Part shown: one piece after another, positions 20,275 to 23,240 of the stretch
Layout of the letters: each line of letters begins with the position of its first letter
How positions within the stretch are numbered: the stretch's first letter is position 1
DNA from: Lachnospiraceae bacterium
GTDB lineage: Bacteria; Bacillota; Clostridia; Lachnospirales; Lachnospiraceae
Assembly: GCA_024403585.1 (NCBI GenBank)
Contig: JAKSRN010000006.1
Location: 1-23,240, forward strand
Direction: 5' to 3'
Length of the DNA stretch: 23,240 bases
Program-made: the position numbers and the translations under genes
The notes under the pieces: model-generated
Told to the model about the DNA's origin: nothing
Databases searched by the model: none
What the model saw: the letters and a program-made list of their open reading frames with translations, nothing else

Positions 20275-22241
20275 GTCAGGAAGATAAGAAGAAGCCTTTG
20301 AAAGAAAGACTGGAGAGGCCTTCCGATAAGAATGGAAAAGGATCGGGATCTCCTGAACCAAATAAGAAATTTCAGCTGATGCAGATCGTCATCATGGCAA
20401 TCTCTGCACTGCTGATCGTTCTGCTCTATTTTGGCGGTACTTCAGGAGGATCTAAGACGGAGGTTCCTTATAATGAATTCCTTAGCATGGTTGATAAGAA
20501 TCAGGTAAGGAGTGTGACCCTGCAGGAGGATAAGCTGACATTTTCCGCGTCTGAGGATCCGCAGGAAACAGATAAGAGCAAGTATACCGTTTACCAGACA
20601 AAGCTGGTAGGTGATGAGAATTCCATTGTGGAGATGCTGAAGGGCAAAGATGTGGTCATTCAGAAGAAAGAACCATCTCCTATGGCAGAGCTTCTCTCCC
20701 TGGTATTGAATATTGCCCTTCCATTGATCATCTTTATGGGTGGTATGATGTTCATCATGAAAAAAGCCGGTAAAGGCGGTGTGATGGGCGTCGGAAAGAG
20801 CAAGGCAAAAACCTATATCCAGAAGGACACAGGTGTAACATTCCTGGACGTTGCCGGTGAAGATGAAGCAAAAGAATCTCTGCAGGAAGTGGTAGGTTTC
20901 CTGCATGAGCCTGAGAAATATACAGAGATCGGTGCAAAACTGCCGAAGGGTGTACTGCTTGTAGGCCCTCCGGGAACAGGTAAAACCCTGCTTGCCAAAG
21001 CAGTGGCAGGTGAAGCCCATGCACCTTTCTTCTCCCTGTCCGGTTCGGAATTCGTGGAGATGTTTGTCGGAGTCGGTGCATCCCGTGTACGTGACCTTTT
21101 CGAGGAGGCAAAGAAGAATGCACCTTGTATCATCTTCATCGATGAGATCGATGCCATCGGTAAAAGAAGAGACAGTCAGTACGGCGGTAACGATGAGCGC
21201 GAGCAGACCCTGAACCAGCTTCTGGCTGAGATGGATGGATTTGACAGTTCCAAGGGTATTCTGATCCTGGCGGCTACCAACCGACCGGAGATCCTGGATC
21301 CGGCTCTGCTGCGTCCGGGTCGTTTTGACCGACGAGTGATCGTTGATCGTCCGGATCTCAAGGGACGTGTGAATATTCTGAAGGTACATGCAGATAAAGT
21401 TATGCTGGATGAGACCGTTGATCTGGAAGAGATCGCTCTTGCTACATCCGGTGCAGTTGGTTCAGACCTGGCTAACATGGTCAACGAGGCTGCCATCCTT
21501 GCAGTCAAGAATGGAAGAAATGCTGTCTCACAGAAAGACCTCTTTGAAGCTGTGGAAGTCGTTCTGGTCGGTAAAGAGAAAAAAGACCGTATCCTCAGCA
21601 AGGAAGAGAGAAGAATCGTTTCCTACCATGAGGTTGGTCATGCTCTGATCAGTGCCCTGCAGAAGGATGCAGAGCCTGTACAGAAGATTACGATCGTACC
21701 ACGTACCATGGGTGCGCTGGGTTACGTTATGCAGGTGCCAGAAGAGGAGAAATACCTGAATTCCAAGAATGAACTGGATGCCATGGTCATCGGACTTCTG
21801 GCAGGCCGTGCAGCAGAGGAGCTGGTATTCAACAGTATCACAACCGGTGCTGCCAATGATATTGAGCGTGCGACAAAGATCGTTCGCGCTATGATCACTC
21901 AGTATGGTATGTCTGAGACCTTTGGCCTGATGGGACTGGCTCAGCAGCAGGACCAGTATCTGGGTGGAAGAACAGTGCTGAACTGTGGTGATGCTACCGC
22001 AACTGAGATTGACCATGAAGTAATGCGTGTACTGAAAGAATCCTATGCCAAGGCTCTGGAGATGCTTGCCGGCAACAGAGATGTTCTGGACCGTATTGCA
22101 GAATTCCTGATCCAGAAAGAGACGATTACCGGTAAAGAGTTTATGGCTCTCTACCATCAGGTACTTAAGGAGCGCCGTATCGCAGAAGATCCGGATTACT
22201 ATTTCGATTCAGAGGATTCGGAAGATGGCATTTCAGATTGA
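20271..22241 (+). CDS. ftsH: ATP-dependent membrane zinc metalloprotease FtsH
   Basis: FtsH degrades misassembled membrane proteins and regulatory proteins. The 656-residue protein has a charged N-terminus, TM1 (about 36-55), a small extracytoplasmic domain, TM2 (about 139-163), and an AAA+ module. That module has Walker A GPPGTGKT (232-239), Walker B IIFIDEID (D291, E292) and the second region of homology ATNRPEILDPALLRPGRFDR. The zinc protease motif is HEVGH (453-457), with third ligand D530 (ANDIE). All catalytic residues are intact. The C-terminus is acidic (DSEDSEDGISD). It is coupled to the upstream gene, and its end overlaps uvrC by 17 bases. Confidence 0.96.
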   Translation: MSQEDKKKPLKERLERPSDKNGKGSGSPEPNKKFQLMQIVIMAISALLIVLLYFGGTSGGSKTEVPYNEFLSMVDKNQVRSVTLQEDKLTFSASEDPQETDKSKYTVYQTKLVGDENSIVEMLKGKDVVIQKKEPSPMAELLSLVLNIALPLIIFMGGMMFIMKKAGKGGVMGVGKSKAKTYIQKDTGVTFLDVAGEDEAKESLQEVVGFLHEPEKYTEIGAKLPKGVLLVGPPGTGKTLLAKAVAGEAHAPFFSLSGSEFVEMFVGVGASRVRDLFEEAKKNAPCIIFIDEIDAIGKRRDSQYGGNDEREQTLNQLLAEMDGFDSSKGILILAATNRPEILDPALLRPGRFDRRVIVDRPDLKGRVNILKVHADKVMLDETVDLEEIALATSGAVGSDLANMVNEAAILAVKNGRNAVSQKDLFEAVEVVLVGKEKKDRILSKEERRIVSYHEVGHALISALQKDAEPVQKITIVPRTMGALGYVMQVPEEEKYLNSKNELDAMVIGLLAGRAAEELVFNSITTGAANDIERATKIVRAMITQYGMSETFGLMGLAQQQDQYLGGRTVLNCGDATATEIDHEVMRVLKESYAKALEMLAGNRDVLDRIAEFLIQKETITGKEFMALYHQVLKERRIAEDPDYYFDSEDSEDGISD

Positions 22242-23240
22242 AGAAGAGTTAAAGAAACTGCCGGGGAAACCCGGTGTTTACCTGATGCACAATGCCAGGG
22301 ATGAGATCATCTACGTGGGTAAGGCGGTCAGCCTGAAAAACAGGGTGCGTCAGTATTTTCAAAGCAGCAGGAACAAGGGACTGAAAATTGAGTCCATGGT
22401 TCCTCAGATCGCTCGATTTGAGTATATTGTGACGGATTCAGAGCTGGAAGCTCTGGTGCTGGAATGTAATCTGATCAAGGAATACAGACCGAAATACAAT
22501 ACCATGCTGAAGGATGACAAAGCCTATCCTTTCATTCAGGTTACTGTTCAGGAGATGTATCCCCGGGTGCTGTTTGCCCGCCAGATGAAGAAGGATAAGT
22601 CCAGATACTTTGGACCCTATACCAGTGCCGGTGCAGTGAAAGAGACCATTGAACTGGTTCGGAAGCTTTACCAGCTTCGTTCCTGCAGTAAGAAGCTTCC
22701 TGCCGAGCAGGGAAAAGACCGTCCCTGCCTCTACCATCACATCCACCAGTGTAAGGCCCCCTGTCAGGGATGGATCACTCCTGAGAACTACAGGGAACAG
22801 GTGGACAAGGCGCTGCGCTTCCTGAATGGCAGTTTTCAGGAGGAGTTAAAGGAACTGACGGAGAAGATGCAGAAAGCATCGGATGACTGGAAGTTTGAAG
22901 AGGCTGCAGAGCTGCGTGACCTGATCGAAAGCGTGAAACGAATCGGGGAACATCAGAAGATCACCAGCAGCAGCGGAGAAGACAGAGATGTGATCGCCCT
23001 TGCGGAGGAAGGATCCGATGCGGTTGTCCAGGTTTTCTTTGTGCGCGATGGCAAGATCATTGGCCGGGAGCACTATTTCCTGCGTACCGCACCGGGAGAG
23101 TCAAGAGGAGACTGTATGCTTTCCTTCCTGAAACAGTATTACGCTGGCACTCCTTTCATTCCGAAAGAGGTTATGCTTTCCGACGAGATTCAGGATAAAG
23201 AAGTCCTGGAGGCTTACCTGACACAGAAGAGAGGACATGC
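22225..23240 (+). CDS. uvrC: Excinuclease ABC subunit C, N-terminal part (cut by window end)
   Basis: UvrC makes the two incisions around DNA damage in nucleotide excision repair. The visible 338 residues start MAFQIEEELKKLPGKPGVYLM and include the GIY-YIG nuclease domain (GVY at 17-19, YVG at 30-32). They also contain the signature ELEALVLECNLIKEYRPKYN (73-92), four cysteines C154, C168, C176 and C180 matching the family's iron-sulfur site, and the UvrB-interacting UVR helix pair near 210-245. The C-terminal RNase H-like and HhH domains lie beyond the window. The start lies within ftsH in another frame (17-base overlap); GAGG at 22212-22215 is a modest Shine-Dalgarno, so coupling is likely. 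Confidence 0.94.
   Translation, partial: MAFQIEEELKKLPGKPGVYLMHNARDEIIYVGKAVSLKNRVRQYFQSSRNKGLKIESMVPQIARFEYIVTDSELEALVLECNLIKEYRPKYNTMLKDDKAYPFIQVTVQEMYPRVLFARQMKKDKSRYFGPYTSAGAVKETIELVRKLYQLRSCSKKLPAEQGKDRPCLYHHIHQCKAPCQGWITPENYREQVDKALRFLNGSFQEELKELTEKMQKASDDWKFEEAAELRDLIESVKRIGEHQKITSSSGEDRDVIALAEEGSDAVVQVFFVRDGKIIGREHYFLRTAPGESRGDCMLSFLKQYYAGTPFIPKEVMLSDEIQDKEVLEAYLTQKRGH

Overview
The window comes from a low-to-mid GC Firmicute, most likely a gut-type clostridium of the family Lachnospiraceae. The reasons are the S10-spc gene order with adk, map and a KOW protein after secY, zinc-type S14 and zinc-type adenylate kinase, strong AGGAGG ribosome binding sites, and a downstream set of uncharacterised families (DUF5685-like, a J protein with a cysteine-rich tail, DUF6553-like) that I associate with this family. 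The genus cannot be fixed from the sequence alone.

Region 1 (1-13304) is the S10-spc ribosomal protein supercluster, all on the + strand: rpsJ, rplC, rplD, rplW, rplB, rpsS, rplV, rpsC, rplP, rpmC, rpsQ, rplN, rplX, rplE, rpsN, rpsH, rplF, rplR, rpsE, rpmD, rplO, secY, then a terminator, then adk, map, a KOW-domain protein and infA, closed by a second strong terminator. A good sigma-A promoter at 175-203 drives it through a roughly 220-nt leader with two folded domains, and the rpsJ Shine-Dalgarno lies in the loop of a small hairpin. Further RNA structure is seen between rpsJ and rplC, between rpsH and rplF, and ahead of adk. EF-Tu and the str genes are not directly upstream. The alpha-operon genes (rpmJ, rpsM, rpsK, rpsD, rpoA, rplQ) do not follow infA, so the usual supercluster is broken at both ends.

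Region 2 (13339-17184) is a compact + strand cluster: an inositol monophosphatase family enzyme, a long serine O-acetyltransferase, and the two subunits of a Ktr/Trk potassium uptake system (channel KtrB, gating subunit KtrA). Short gaps and a TGATG overlap indicate co-transcription and coupled translation. It ends at a hairpin that also serves a small convergent membrane-protein gene on the - strand (17171-17389), which has its own clear promoter.

Region 3 (17584-23240) begins with a membrane-anchored zinc-ribbon protein. It is followed by a DUF5685-like helical protein translationally coupled to a J-domain/TPR protein with an extreme cysteine-rich tail, then a DUF6553-like helical protein coupled to the membrane AAA+ protease FtsH, whose end overlaps the start of uvrC, cut by the window edge. 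The most interesting unexplained content is here: the DUF5685-like protein carries two aspartate motifs arranged as in all-alpha isoprenoid synthases, and its gene overlaps a co-chaperone gene a short distance upstream of FtsH. The window contains no tRNA or rRNA gene, CRISPR array or insertion sequence that I can recognise.
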